From Prauserella_A oleivorans (GTDB lineage: Bacteria; Actinomycetota; Actinomycetes; Mycobacteriales; Pseudonocardiaceae): a stretch of DNA of 64,000 nucleotides. Below the pieces are notes generated by a model. It worked only from the letters and a program-made list of their open reading frames with translations, was not told where the DNA came from and ran no database searches. Both the position numbers and the translations under genes were made by a program. Positions 8,110 through 15,419 of this stretch are shown piece after piece. The stretch is taken from assembly GCF_042685745.1 (NCBI RefSeq), contig NZ_JBHUNT010000001.1, forward strand, positions 5,580,001 through 5,644,000, given 5' to 3'. Position 1 is the stretch's first letter. Every line of letters starts with the position of its first letter.

Positions 8110-9729
8110 CTAGCCCCGCACGCGGGACGCGTGACCCGCCCAGTCGCGTTCCCTGAGCTGGAACTTCTGGATCTTGCCGGTGGACGTCTTGGGCAGCGCG
8201 TCGACGAACTCCACCACGTCGGGCACCTTGTAGCGCGCGATCTGCCCGCGTGCGTGCTCCCGCAACTCCTCGGCGGTGGCCCGCTCCCCCGGCCGCAGCA
8301 CGACGTAGGCCTTCGGCCGCTCGCCCCACTTCTCGTGCGGGACACCGACCACGGCGACCTCGGCGACCGCCGGATGCGAGTCGAGCGCGGCCTCGACCTC
8401 GATCGTGGAGATGTTCTCGCCGCCGGACACGATGATGTCCTTGGCGCGGTCGCGCAGCTCGATATAGCCGTCGGGATGCCGGACGCCGAGGTCGCCGGAG
8501 TGGAACCAGCCGCCGCGGAACGCCTTCGCGGTGGCCTCGGGATCGCGGAAGTAGCCCGACATGACGTTGTTGCCGCGCATCACGACCTCGCCCATCGTCA
8601 CGCCGTCCCGGGGCACGTCGGCCATGTTCTCGTCCACCACACGCACGCCGTCGGTGACGACCATGCCGACGCCCTGCCGCGCGAGCAGCTTGCTGCGGGC
8701 CTCGACGTCGAGCCTCGCCCAGCCGTCCTGCCACTCGCACACGGTGTAGGGGCCGTAGGTCTCGGTCAGGCCGTAGACGTGCACCAGCCGCGCGCCGAGG
8801 GCGGCCATGCGCTTGATGACCGTCGGGCTCGGCGGGGCGCCCGCCGTGGTCACCACCACCTCCCGCTCCAGCGGGTGCGCGCCCTCGTACCCGGCGATGG
8901 TGTTGAGCACGGTCGGCGCGCCGTTGAGGTGCGTGATGCCCTCGGTGTCGAGCAGCCGCCAGATCTCCGCCGCGTCGACGGCCCGCAGGCAGACGTGCGT
9001 GCCGCCGATCGCGGTGATGGCCCACGTCGTGCACCAGCCGTTGCAGTGGAACATCGGCAACGTCCACAGGTACCGCGACTCGGTGGTGTGCCGGGAATGC
9101 ACGAGCTCGGCCAGCGAGTTCAGGTAGGCGCCGCGGTGGTGGTACATGACGCCCTTGGGCCTGCCCGTGGTGCCGGACGTGTAGTTGATCGAGATCGTGT
9201 CGCGCTCGTCGGAGACGGTCCACGAGAGCGGCTCGGCGGGCTCGGCGCTGCCCCGGGCGAGCAGGTCGGCGTAGGAGATGCCGCCGACGGCCGGGTCCGG
9301 CTCGGCGCCGGACGCCGGGTCGGTCACCGTGACGATCTCGCTCACCGGCGGCCGCTCGGGCAGCGATCCGTGCAGCGCGCTGTCGACGACGAGCACCTTC
9401 GCCCCGGAATGGTCGAGGATGTAGCCGACCTCGGCGGGCGCCAGCCGCGTGTTGATCGCGACCAGCACGGCGCCGGCGAGCGGCACGGCGAAATGCGCGA
9501 CGAGCATCTCCGGGATGTTCGGCAGCAGGTAGGCCACCCGATCGCCCGGCCGTACCCCGCCGGCCCGCAGGGCATCGGCCACGCGGGTCACCTCGGCGGC
9601 GAACTCCCGGTAGCTGATCCTGCGGTCGCGGTAGACGATCGCGGTCTTGTCGGGGAACACCTCCGCCGAGCGTTCGAGGAACGCCAGCGGGGTCAGCGGG
9701 GTGTACCAGGTGTCTTCGTCGGCGACCAT
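8110..9729 (-). CDS. Acyl-CoA synthetase (AMP-forming ligase)
   Basis: A 539-residue ANL-superfamily ligase that activates a carboxylic acid as acyl-AMP and then as acyl-CoA. The AMP-binding P-loop YTSGTTGRPKG is at 183-193. YGLTETYG, SGDLGVRHPDGYIELRDRAKD and the catalytic lysine in TSTGKIQKF follow in the expected order. The PMFHCNGWC segment is typical of medium-chain fatty-acid or aromatic-acid ligases of the AlkK-like group, so the substrate is probably a short to medium acyl chain (inferred). The ATG at 9729 starts at a normal N-terminus. It lies 40 nt downstream of the DUF2332 gene and the broken MaoC gene, perhaps a former fatty-acid operon. Confidence 0.88.
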   Translation of the reverse strand: MVADEDTWYTPLTPLAFLERSAEVFPDKTAIVYRDRRISYREFAAEVTRVADALRAGGVRPGDRVAYLLPNIPEMLVAHFAVPLAGAVLVAINTRLAPAEVGYILDHSGAKVLVVDSALHGSLPERPPVSEIVTVTDPASGAEPDPAVGGISYADLLARGSAEPAEPLSWTVSDERDTISINYTSGTTGRPKGVMYHHRGAYLNSLAELVHSRHTTESRYLWTLPMFHCNGWCTTWAITAIGGTHVCLRAVDAAEIWRLLDTEGITHLNGAPTVLNTIAGYEGAHPLEREVVVTTAGAPPSPTVIKRMAALGARLVHVYGLTETYGPYTVCEWQDGWARLDVEARSKLLARQGVGMVVTDGVRVVDENMADVPRDGVTMGEVVMRGNNVMSGYFRDPEATAKAFRGGWFHSGDLGVRHPDGYIELRDRAKDIIVSGGENISTIEVEAALDSHPAVAEVAVVGVPHEKWGERPKAYVVLRPGERATAEELREHARGQIARYKVPDVVEFVDALPKTSTGKIQKFQLRERDWAGHASRVRG

Positions 9730-9769
9730 GCCGTCAATCCTCGCCACCCGGCGAGGAGGTGACAACCGC

Positions 9770-10879
9770 CTAACCGGCCAGCCACGTCATGCGCTGGCCG
9801 TGCGGAGCCGCGAGCGCGAGCGCCCGCGCCCTCGGCTGCCCGTCCTCCCACGTCGTCGTGCCGATCACGGACTGGCCCGTGCGCGCGAACGCCAGGTCGT
9901 CCCGGCCCGGCAGCACGTGCGCCAGCGCGGCGTCGTAGGACTCGGACGCGACCCACCACAGTGGACGCCGTGCCGCCAGCTCCGCCAGCGCGGCGACGAA
10001 CTCCGCACGCCGCTCGGCGGTGAGGTAGACGAGCAGGTGGCTCGTGAACACCACGAGCGGCAGCTCCCCCGGCACCCGGGCGGCGGCGGTCGCCAGGTCG
10101 TCGACGGCGTCGCCGGCGACCAGCTCGGGCGGGTCCTTGCGCTGGGCGGCCGCGGCCGTCCGCAGCAGCCGGATGCGCTCGGGCTGGTCCGCCCACACGC
10201 ACGCCTCGAGCCAGGCCAGCTCGTCCTCATCGGCGCTGTCGACGGGGTGCCGGTCGAGCCCCACCTTGGCGCCGACCGTCAGTTTCTTCGGCACCGTGGG
10301 CAGCGCCGCACCTTCGGCGAGTTCGACCGCGCAGTGCAGTCCCACGGCCGTCTTCTTCGGCCCGGCGACGAGCTGCTCGCCACCGGGGCACTGGTACTGG
10401 TAGCCGTAGGACCCCATGCCGAGCAGCAGGCCCGCACTGCAGCCGACCTCGAGCAGGCCGACCTTGCCGCGGGCCTGCTTGGCGGCCATCGCCACCGCCG
10501 GGTACAGCGTGGCGGCGCGCCGGACCTCGTTGGTCTGGGTGAAGCGCGTGCTCACGATCTCCCGGACCCGGTCGGCGCGTTCCAGCAGGAACGCCCGGAA
10601 CAACGGCCACGTCTCGCCGTCCACACCGTCGAATCCGCCGAGCGAGGGGTAGTACCGCGACAGCGGATGGATCGGGTCGGCCTGCACCAGCCGGTGCGCG
10701 GCGGCCAGCAGCAGCGTCGGGTGCGCATCCTGCACCGCGGGCGCCGCGAGCAACAGGCCCGCGATGTCGTCGTCCTCGGCTGCGTGCGCCGCGAGGTGGG
10801 AGTACAGCGGTGAGATTCCCGCCGCCTCCTGCTCGGCGAACCGGCGGAGGCGGCGCTTGACGACGTCGAGCTCACTCAT
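9770..10879 (-). CDS. DUF2332 family protein
   Basis: A 369-residue cytoplasmic protein of the actinobacterial DUF2332 family. Features typical of it are the N-terminal FAEQEAAGISPLYSHLA, the central LLEVGCSAGLLLGMGSYGY and DRHPVD, and a late ELPLVVFTSHLLVYL. The GCSAG motif with following strands resembles a Rossmann methyltransferase core, but activity is unproven. Its ATG overlaps the stop region of the MaoC remnant by 8 nt, showing translational coupling to that now damaged gene. Spacing to the ligase downstream is 40 nt. Confidence 0.82.
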   Translation of the reverse strand: MSELDVVKRRLRRFAEQEAAGISPLYSHLAAHAAEDDDIAGLLLAAPAVQDAHPTLLLAAAHRLVQADPIHPLSRYYPSLGGFDGVDGETWPLFRAFLLERADRVREIVSTRFTQTNEVRRAATLYPAVAMAAKQARGKVGLLEVGCSAGLLLGMGSYGYQYQCPGGEQLVAGPKKTAVGLHCAVELAEGAALPTVPKKLTVGAKVGLDRHPVDSADEDELAWLEACVWADQPERIRLLRTAAAAQRKDPPELVAGDAVDDLATAAARVPGELPLVVFTSHLLVYLTAERRAEFVAALAELAARRPLWWVASESYDAALAHVLPGRDDLAFARTGQSVIGTTTWEDGQPRARALALAAPHGQRMTWLAG

Positions 10880-11201
10880 GCGGAACCGGACGCCCTGGTT
10901 GCTCGCCGCCACGGTTTTCGCCGTAGGACACCTTCGGCACCATGACCTTCCTGCGGAACGTACAGACGATTGTGCCGCCCTGCTTGTACCCGCGGCTCCC
11001 CACGTACCCGGCGCCGCGATCGTCCTCGGACTTCGACGGCGTCTTGGCCGGCACCTCGCTCTCACCGTAGATGGTGTCGCCGTGGTGGTTCATGGTGAGC
11101 ACGCGGAAGAGATGCTCGTCGTACTCGGTGACCGTCGTGCCCGGCCGGTCTTCGCAGACCGCGCCCACGTCGAATTCCTCGAAGTACCGCCCGAACCGCA
11201 C
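10872..11201 (-). pseudogene. MaoC-like hydratase with in-frame internal deletion
   Basis: The N-terminus (RFGRYFEEFDVGA, TVTEYDEHLF, LTMNHH) and the C-terminus (GDTIYGESEV, TPSKSEDDRG, FRRKVMVP) match the two ends of MaoC-type (R)-specific enoyl-CoA hydratases. The part between LTMNHH and GDTIYGE is missing. Family members have roughly 50-60 residues there, including the catalytic PLHxD segment and the central hot-dog helix. The reading frame stays open, leaving 109 residues against the usual 150-170. The GTG start with GAGGAGG seven bases upstream and the overlap with the DUF2332 gene are intact, so the lesion is probably recent. The protein should lack hydratase activity. A genuine shorter family is less likely. 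Confidence 0.75.
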
Positions 11202-11223
11202 GTGGGTGCCTCCTCGCAGATTG

Positions 11224-11248
11224 ACGTCACACCGCCCTGCGGTGACGT
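11224..11248. other. Bulged inverted repeat upstream of corA and MaoC
   Basis: ACGTCA-(ca)-CCGC pairs with GCGG-TGACGT around a 3-nt loop, giving ten base pairs with a two-base bulge. It lies 23 bp upstream of the MaoC start (minus strand) and about 290 bp upstream of corA. It could be an operator or the stem of a leader structure. No known metal-riboswitch shape was recognised. Confidence 0.3.
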
Positions 11249-11341
11249 TCGCCGAACCTGGGGAGTACCCTTGACCATTGGCGCGCAGTGCGTCAACGCG
11301 AGCAAGACCACCATGCCGGCCCGAGGAGGTGAGGAACGCCG

Positions 11342-11419
11342 ATGAGTAGTGGCGATAGTCCGCTCCCTAGTTCAGCCAGCGTTCCCCTCGTCCGAGCCGG
11401 CTTCTGCGTTCTCCGGTAA
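11342..11419 (+). CDS. Possible 25-residue leader peptide upstream of corA
   Basis: An ATG preceded by a very strong ribosome site (GAGGAGGTGAGG at 11322-11333) opens a 25-codon frame ending in TAA. It encodes a Ser/Pro-rich peptide (SGDSPLPSSASVPLV). It lies 95 bp before corA, in a 313-bp region with no other recognised gene. Short proline-containing leader ORFs control magnesium transporter genes in enterobacteria (mgtL, corL); a similar role here is inference only. The ATG also overlaps the TGA of a frame read from 11277, so the spot could be a gene remnant instead. Confidence 0.35.
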   Translation: MSSGDSPLPSSASVPLVRAGFCVLR

Positions 11420-11514
11420 GCGGCTCCGGCGCGGGACGCTGGCAGTGCCGTGGCGGATTCGTTCCGTCCGCCCGGCCCGTCGTCATGACCAACGACGTCC
11501 AGCCTGGAGATGCC

Positions 11515-12606
11515 ATGCCTGCGATTCCTTCCCTTGGTGGCCTGCGCGCCCGCGGCAACGTCCGGAACGGCCGCGCACCCCACGCGGTGCCGCAGCACCG
11601 GCCGTTGTCGGCGTCCGTCGTCGACTGCGGCGTCTACATCGACGGCGAACGGCAGCCGGGCACCTGGACGCACGCCGAGGCCATCCAGGAGGTCCGCGAC
11701 CGCGGCAAGGGTTTCGTCTGGATCGGACTGCACGAGCCCAACGAGGCTCAGATCCAGGGCATCGCGGACACCTTCGGCCTGCACGAGCTCGCCGTCGAGG
11801 ACGCCGTGCACGCCCACCAGCGGCCCAAGCTCGAGCGCTACGACGACACGCTGTTCATGGTGTTCCGCACCGTGCGCTACGTCGAGCACGAATCCCCCAC
11901 CACGGCCAACGAGATCGTCGAGTCCGGCGAGCTCATGGCGTTTCTGGGCAAGGACTTCATCATCACCGTCCGGCACGGCAACCACACCGGGCTCGCGACC
12001 CTGCGCCGTGAGCTGGACGCCGACCCGGAGCGGGTGCTGACCGGACCCGCCGGCGTGCTGCACGCCATCGCCGACCACGTGGTGGACCACTTCCTCGACG
12101 TCACCGACAAGATCGAGGACGACATCGACGAGATGGAGTCCGAGGTCTTCGCCCCGCGGACGCGGATCACGTCCGAGCAGATCTACCTGATGAAGCGCGA
12201 GGTGCTCGAGCTGCGGCGGGCGGTGGCCCCACTGGCGACCCCGCTGCGCAGGCTCGCGGAGGGCTACACGCGGCTCGTGCCCGACGAGGTCCGTTCGTAC
12301 TTCCGCAACGTGCACGACCACGTCACCACCGTGGCCGAGCGCGTGCAGGCCTTCGACGAACTGCTCACCACGCTCGTCGACGCCACGCTCGGAAAGATCA
12401 CGCTGCAGCTGAACTCCGACATGCGCAAGATCACCGCGTGGGCGGCGATCATCGCGGTGCCGACCGCGATCGCGGGAATTTACGGCATGAACTTCAAGTA
12501 CATGCCGGAACTCAATTTCAAGTACGGCTATCCGTTGGTACTCGGCGTCATTCTCGGCGTCTGCCTGTTGCTCTATCGAATATTCCGAAAGAACCGCTGG
12601 CTGTAA
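11515..12606 (+). CDS. corA: Magnesium/cobalt transporter CorA
   Basis: A 363-residue CorA-type channel that lets Mg2+ and Co2+ cross the membrane as a pentamer. The long soluble N-terminal domain ends in the pore helix, and the signature GMN is present in YGMNF at about 323-327. A second transmembrane helix and a basic C-terminus (FRKNRWL) follow. The ATG at 11515 has CTGGAG five bases upstream. An in-frame ATG at 11485 adds ten residues but has no ribosome site. It corresponds to Rv1239c, which likewise sits next to the sugar importer genes. A leader ORF precedes it and an MgtE-N/CBS protein lies 10 kb away. Confidence 0.93.
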   Translation: MPAIPSLGGLRARGNVRNGRAPHAVPQHRPLSASVVDCGVYIDGERQPGTWTHAEAIQEVRDRGKGFVWIGLHEPNEAQIQGIADTFGLHELAVEDAVHAHQRPKLERYDDTLFMVFRTVRYVEHESPTTANEIVESGELMAFLGKDFIITVRHGNHTGLATLRRELDADPERVLTGPAGVLHAIADHVVDHFLDVTDKIEDDIDEMESEVFAPRTRITSEQIYLMKREVLELRRAVAPLATPLRRLAEGYTRLVPDEVRSYFRNVHDHVTTVAERVQAFDELLTTLVDATLGKITLQLNSDMRKITAWAAIIAVPTAIAGIYGMNFKYMPELNFKYGYPLVLGVILGVCLLLYRIFRKNRWL

Positions 12607-12641
12607 CTTTCGAAATCTTCGACGCGGCATGGGAGTACGTC

Positions 12642-12758
12642 ATGATCCGGATGCTCACCAACCTCAAGTTCTGGGCGCTCGCCGTCGCCCTGACCTGGCT
12701 GGTCGTGGTCGTCGCCGTCATCGCGAAGAATCCCGACTACGCGCTCAGCGTGCGCTGA
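12642..12758 (+). CDS. 38-residue single-pass membrane peptide
   Basis: A small gene with a good ribosome site (GGGAG, six bases before the ATG). The peptide has a short basic start (IRMLTNLK) and one hydrophobic helix (FWALAVALTWLVVVVAVIA), then a polar end NPDYALSVR. It lies 35 nt after corA and 17 nt before the phosphoesterase gene, so co-transcription with corA is likely. It has the look of a small regulatory subunit of a transporter, but that is a guess. Confidence 0.55.
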   Translation: MIRMLTNLKFWALAVALTWLVVVVAVIAKNPDYALSVR

Positions 12759-12763
12759 CGGCC

Positions 12764-12769
12764 TACCCT
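12764..12769 (+). promoter_or_regulatory. -10 element (TACCCT) for a leaderless phosphoesterase mRNA
   Basis: TACCCT ends six bases before the ATG at 12776, the spacing expected when transcription begins at or next to the start codon. GGAG in the gap could alternatively be a ribosome site. Confidence 0.4.
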
Positions 12770-12775
12770 GGAGCC

Positions 12776-13432
12776 ATGCCCCGCGCGCTGGTGGTCTCCG
12801 ACGAGGTGGACGAATCGCTGTGGACGGAACGCGTCCACGGACTGTCCGTCGACCTCGTGCTGGCCGCCGGTGACCTGCCGTTCGAGTACCTCGAACACCT
12901 CGCCGACGCGCTCGACGTGCCGCTGGTGTTCGTGCCCGGCAACCACGACCCCGACCTGACCGGCTTCACCCGCTCCCGCGGACTGTTCCTGCGGGCGGGG
13001 TTCCCGGCCCAGTGGCCGGGCCCGACCGGCGGTGTCAACGTGGACGGCCGGGTCGCCGAGGTCGCGGGCCTGCGCATCGCCGGGCTCGGCGGTTCCGTGC
13101 GGTACAACGGCGGTCCGAACCAGTGGACCCAGCGGGAGCAGGCGCGCCGCGCCCGGCGGCTCGTCCGGAGGGCGCGCGGCAAGCCCGTGGACATCCTGCT
13201 CACGCACGCACCGCCCCGGGGCGTCGGCGACCTCGACGACCGGGCCCACCAGGGTTTCGACTGCCTCCACCAGGTCGCCGACCGGCTGCGGCCGCGGTGG
13301 CTGCTGCACGGCCACATCCACCCGTACGGCGAGCACGTGCGCGACCGGCACCTCGACGGGACGCTGGTCCGCAATGTCGTCGGCTCGCACCTGCTGGAGC
13401 TCGACACCGAGGAACCCGCGGAGGCACGGTGA
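12776..13432 (+). CDS. Calcineurin-like metallophosphoesterase
   Basis: A 218-residue metallophosphoesterase. The metal-binding set is present in order: SDEVDES (the usual first Asp/His site is altered to D-E-V-D), AGDLPFEY, PGNHDPD, THAPPRG and HGHIHPYG. The substrate is unknown. Its stop overlaps the GTG of the ParB-like gene (GTGA), so both are translated together. The start at 12776 agrees with the promoter-like TACCCT and with the first hydrophobic strand RALVVSD. Confidence 0.82.
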   Translation: MPRALVVSDEVDESLWTERVHGLSVDLVLAAGDLPFEYLEHLADALDVPLVFVPGNHDPDLTGFTRSRGLFLRAGFPAQWPGPTGGVNVDGRVAEVAGLRIAGLGGSVRYNGGPNQWTQREQARRARRLVRRARGKPVDILLTHAPPRGVGDLDDRAHQGFDCLHQVADRLRPRWLLHGHIHPYGEHVRDRHLDGTLVRNVVGSHLLELDTEEPAEAR

Positions 13433-14274
13433 GCAGCAGGGACACCGGCTTCCCGCGCGCCGACGCCGAGCACGACTTCCTCCGGGCCCGGCGCAGGCAG
13501 GTGCTGTCCCGGCTGGCCAACTGGCTACGCCGCGAACCCGACGACGTCAACATCACGCTGCCCTTCGACGAGGTGGTCGACGCGCTCGGCTGGGAGAGCG
13601 AGCGCAGGATCGGCCTGCGCGTGATCCGGCTGGACTCGATCGTCGGCAGCGTCAACCGCGGCACCGACTTCGACCGCCGGTTCCGGCCGACGTCCGGACG
13701 CGTCCGGCAGCGCTGGGAGCGGCTCGCGGTCGCCAGCAGGCGTGGCGAGGCGATCCCGCCCATCGAGGTGTACCGGGTGGGTGAGCTGCACTTCGTCATC
13801 GACGGCCACCACCGCGTGTCCGTCGCGCACGCGCTCGGGCTGGAGACCATCGAGGCCTACGTCATCGAGGTCCGCACCAAGCTCAACCCGGCCGGAATCC
13901 GCTACCGCGGCGACCTCATCGTCAAGGACTACCGGCGGTTGTTCCTCGAGCGGGTGCCGCTGACCGGAGAGGCCCGCGCGGCGGTGATCGTCACGGATCC
14001 GTGGGACTACGCGGAGCTGGGCGAGCACATCGAGGCGTGGGGCTTCCGGCTGATGCAGGACGAAGGCACGTTCCTCGACCGCGCGACGGTCGCCGCTCGC
14101 TGGTACGAGAGCGAGTACCAGCCCGTGGTGCAGATGCTGCGGCAGGCCGATCTCGTCGGCGACCGCACCGAGGCCGAGGCCTACCTGTGGGTGGCGGGCG
14201 AGCGGTACCGGCTCATTCGGACGCACCGGTGGGACGACGACGTCATCGAGACCTTGCGCGCCAGACGGAAGTGA
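13429..14274 (+). CDS. ParB/sulfiredoxin-fold DNA-binding-like protein
   Basis: A 281-residue protein whose middle contains a ParB/Srx-type domain: IPPIEVYRVGELHFVIDGHHRVSVAHALG (around 103-131), with the typical IDGHHR signature. There is no partner ParA, and the ParB helix-turn-helix region is not evident, so a segregation role is unlikely. Proteins of this kind are often annotated as chromosome partitioning proteins without support. The N-terminus is charged (FLRARRRQVLSRLANWLRREP). GTG start inside the preceding stop (GTGA). A strong hairpin follows 80 nt downstream. Confidence 0.75.
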   Translation: MSSRDTGFPRADAEHDFLRARRRQVLSRLANWLRREPDDVNITLPFDEVVDALGWESERRIGLRVIRLDSIVGSVNRGTDFDRRFRPTSGRVRQRWERLAVASRRGEAIPPIEVYRVGELHFVIDGHHRVSVAHALGLETIEAYVIEVRTKLNPAGIRYRGDLIVKDYRRLFLERVPLTGEARAAVIVTDPWDYAELGEHIEAWGFRLMQDEGTFLDRATVAARWYESEYQPVVQMLRQADLVGDRTEAEAYLWVAGERYRLIRTHRWDDDVIETLRARRK

Positions 14275-14354
14275 CTCGGGCCGGTCGCCGAGGTCCAAGG
14301 CGGACAATCGACGCGTGGTCCATCGTGGACGGAACACCTGCGGCGACCAGGGCA

Positions 14355-14398
14355 CCCGGTGCGGGCGTGGTCACCGCGGCGACCACGTCCGCACCGGG
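14355..14398. terminator. Bidirectional hairpin terminator between convergent genes
   Basis: An 18-bp stem (14355-14372 with 14381-14398, one G-T wobble) closes an 8-nt loop. It lies between the ends of the ParB-like gene (+) and the SRPBCC gene (-), so it can stop transcription from both sides. No U-tract follows, as is common in actinobacteria. Confidence 0.65.
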
Positions 14399-14418
14399 CC
14401 GAACCGGGCGATCCGGTT

Positions 14419-14913
14419 TCAGCTGCCGGCAGTGGTCATGGCACGACCGGTCTCCAGGAGCGTCTTCAGGCTCGCGAGCACCCATGGCCAGCCGCCGCCG
14501 CCCTGCTCGACGTCGCCGTTGCCGGCCACGTCGCTCGCCGTCTTCGGCGCATGCGTGACGTCGTGCGTGAGGGTCACGCGCGTGAGGCCCGACGGCCCCT
14601 GGACGAGCTCGTAGGTGAGCCGCTGCGGGGGCTCGTCCAGGTGCCAGGCGGCCTGGAAGTCCAGGACGAGCCGGTTCGGCGGGTCGATCTCGACGACGGT
14701 GGACGTCAGGGCGACGTCACCCATCCCCATCTGCTTCATCGCGGGCGTGGTGTGGTGGATCATCTTCCCGCCCGGCTTGGGCTCGAGGGTGAGGTCTCCG
14801 CCGTAGCCGTACTTGTTCGTGTACTCGGAGCTGGTGAGCGCCTCCCACACCTTCTCGGCGGGGGCATCGATGTAGATGGAGTGGATCTGCGTGGTGCTGC
14901 CTGCGTCAGTCAT
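14419..14913 (-). CDS. SRPBCC (AHSA1-type) domain protein
   Basis: A 164-residue START-like protein with the family opening HSIYIDAPAEKVWEALTSSEYTNKYGYGG and the later strand pair VVEIDPPNRLVLDFQAAW. Such proteins bind small hydrophobic ligands or act as Hsp90 co-activator-like domains; the ligand here is unknown. The ATG at 14913 overlaps the end of the ArsR gene by 8 nt, so regulator and SRPBCC protein form a bicistronic unit. ArsR-SRPBCC pairs are common in actinobacteria. Confidence 0.85.
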   Translation of the reverse strand: MTDAGSTTQIHSIYIDAPAEKVWEALTSSEYTNKYGYGGDLTLEPKPGGKMIHHTTPAMKQMGMGDVALTSTVVEIDPPNRLVLDFQAAWHLDEPPQRLTYELVQGPSGLTRVTLTHDVTHAPKTASDVAGNGDVEQGGGGWPWVLASLKTLLETGRAMTTAGS

Positions 14914-15247
14914 TGTCGTGTCCTTCACGTTCGGAGAGGGCCTTGAGATCCGTGAGCGCACGGATGTGCGGCTCGGTGTACTTGTCGATCCACCGGTCGT
15001 GGATCAACCGGATGGGGACCGCGTTGAGGTAGTGCAGTCGTTCACGGCCCGACTTGCGGACGATCACGAGGTTCGCGTCGGCGAGAAGGCGCAGGTGCTT
15101 GGCCACCCCGTACCTGGACATCTCGGTGCGCTGGTTGACGACCTTCTCCAGCTCTCCGAGCGAGCGGCCGTCCCGCTCGAAGAGTGCGTCCAGGAGCCGG
15201 CGGCGGGTCGGGTCCGCCAGCGCCTTGAACACGAGGTCGTCGTCCAT
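14906..15247 (-). CDS. ArsR-family transcriptional regulator
   Basis: A 113-residue winged-helix regulator. It has the ArsR start DDLVFKALADPTRRRLLDALF, the recognition region EMSRYGVAKHLRLLADANLVI and the wing KSGRERLHYLN. No cysteine metal site is present, so it is not a classical arsenic or metal sensor. It heads a two-gene unit with the SRPBCC protein. A perfect palindrome 11 bp upstream of its start is the obvious operator, pointing to autoregulation. Confidence 0.9.
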   Translation of the reverse strand: MDDDLVFKALADPTRRRLLDALFERDGRSLGELEKVVNQRTEMSRYGVAKHLRLLADANLVIVRKSGRERLHYLNAVPIRLIHDRWIDKYTEPHIRALTDLKALSEREGHDND

Positions 15248-15258
15248 GCGGCAAATTT

Positions 15259-15278
15259 ATGTGACCAAATGGTCACAT
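15259..15278. promoter_or_regulatory. Operator palindrome of the ArsR-SRPBCC unit
   Basis: ATGTGACCA-AA-TGGTCACAT is a perfect inverted repeat with 9-bp arms. It ends 11 bp before the ArsR start codon (minus strand), the usual place for a self-repressing ArsR site. Confidence 0.75.
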
Positions 15279-15373
15279 GTCAACAGGCAGCGTCGCCGCC
15301 CGCGACCGAGGGGCGAACCCGCGTGCCCGCGGTCGCGGGACCACGACCGCGGCCACCGTCCCCACACGCAACA

Positions 15374-15406
15374 GGGCGCTCCGGCCACTCGGTGACCGGA
15401 GCGCCC
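15374..15406 (-). terminator. Terminator of the sugar ABC operon
   Basis: GGGCGCTCCGG (15374-15384) pairs perfectly with CCGGAGCGCCC (15396-15406), and a CAC/GTG pair extends the stem inside the loop. It begins 13 bp past the sugC stop on the minus strand, so it should end the importer mRNA. Confidence 0.75.
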
Positions 15407-15419
15407 TGGGGCTACGGCG

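Noticed and set aside
7957..9762. 601-codon plus-strand frame opposite the acyl-CoA ligase
   Set aside because: No domain, no ribosome site, and fully overlapping a conserved ligase.
13429..14274. Chromosome partitioning (ParB) function
   Set aside because: Only the small IDGHHR-type domain is shared; no ParA, no parS-like repeats and no typical DNA-binding region.
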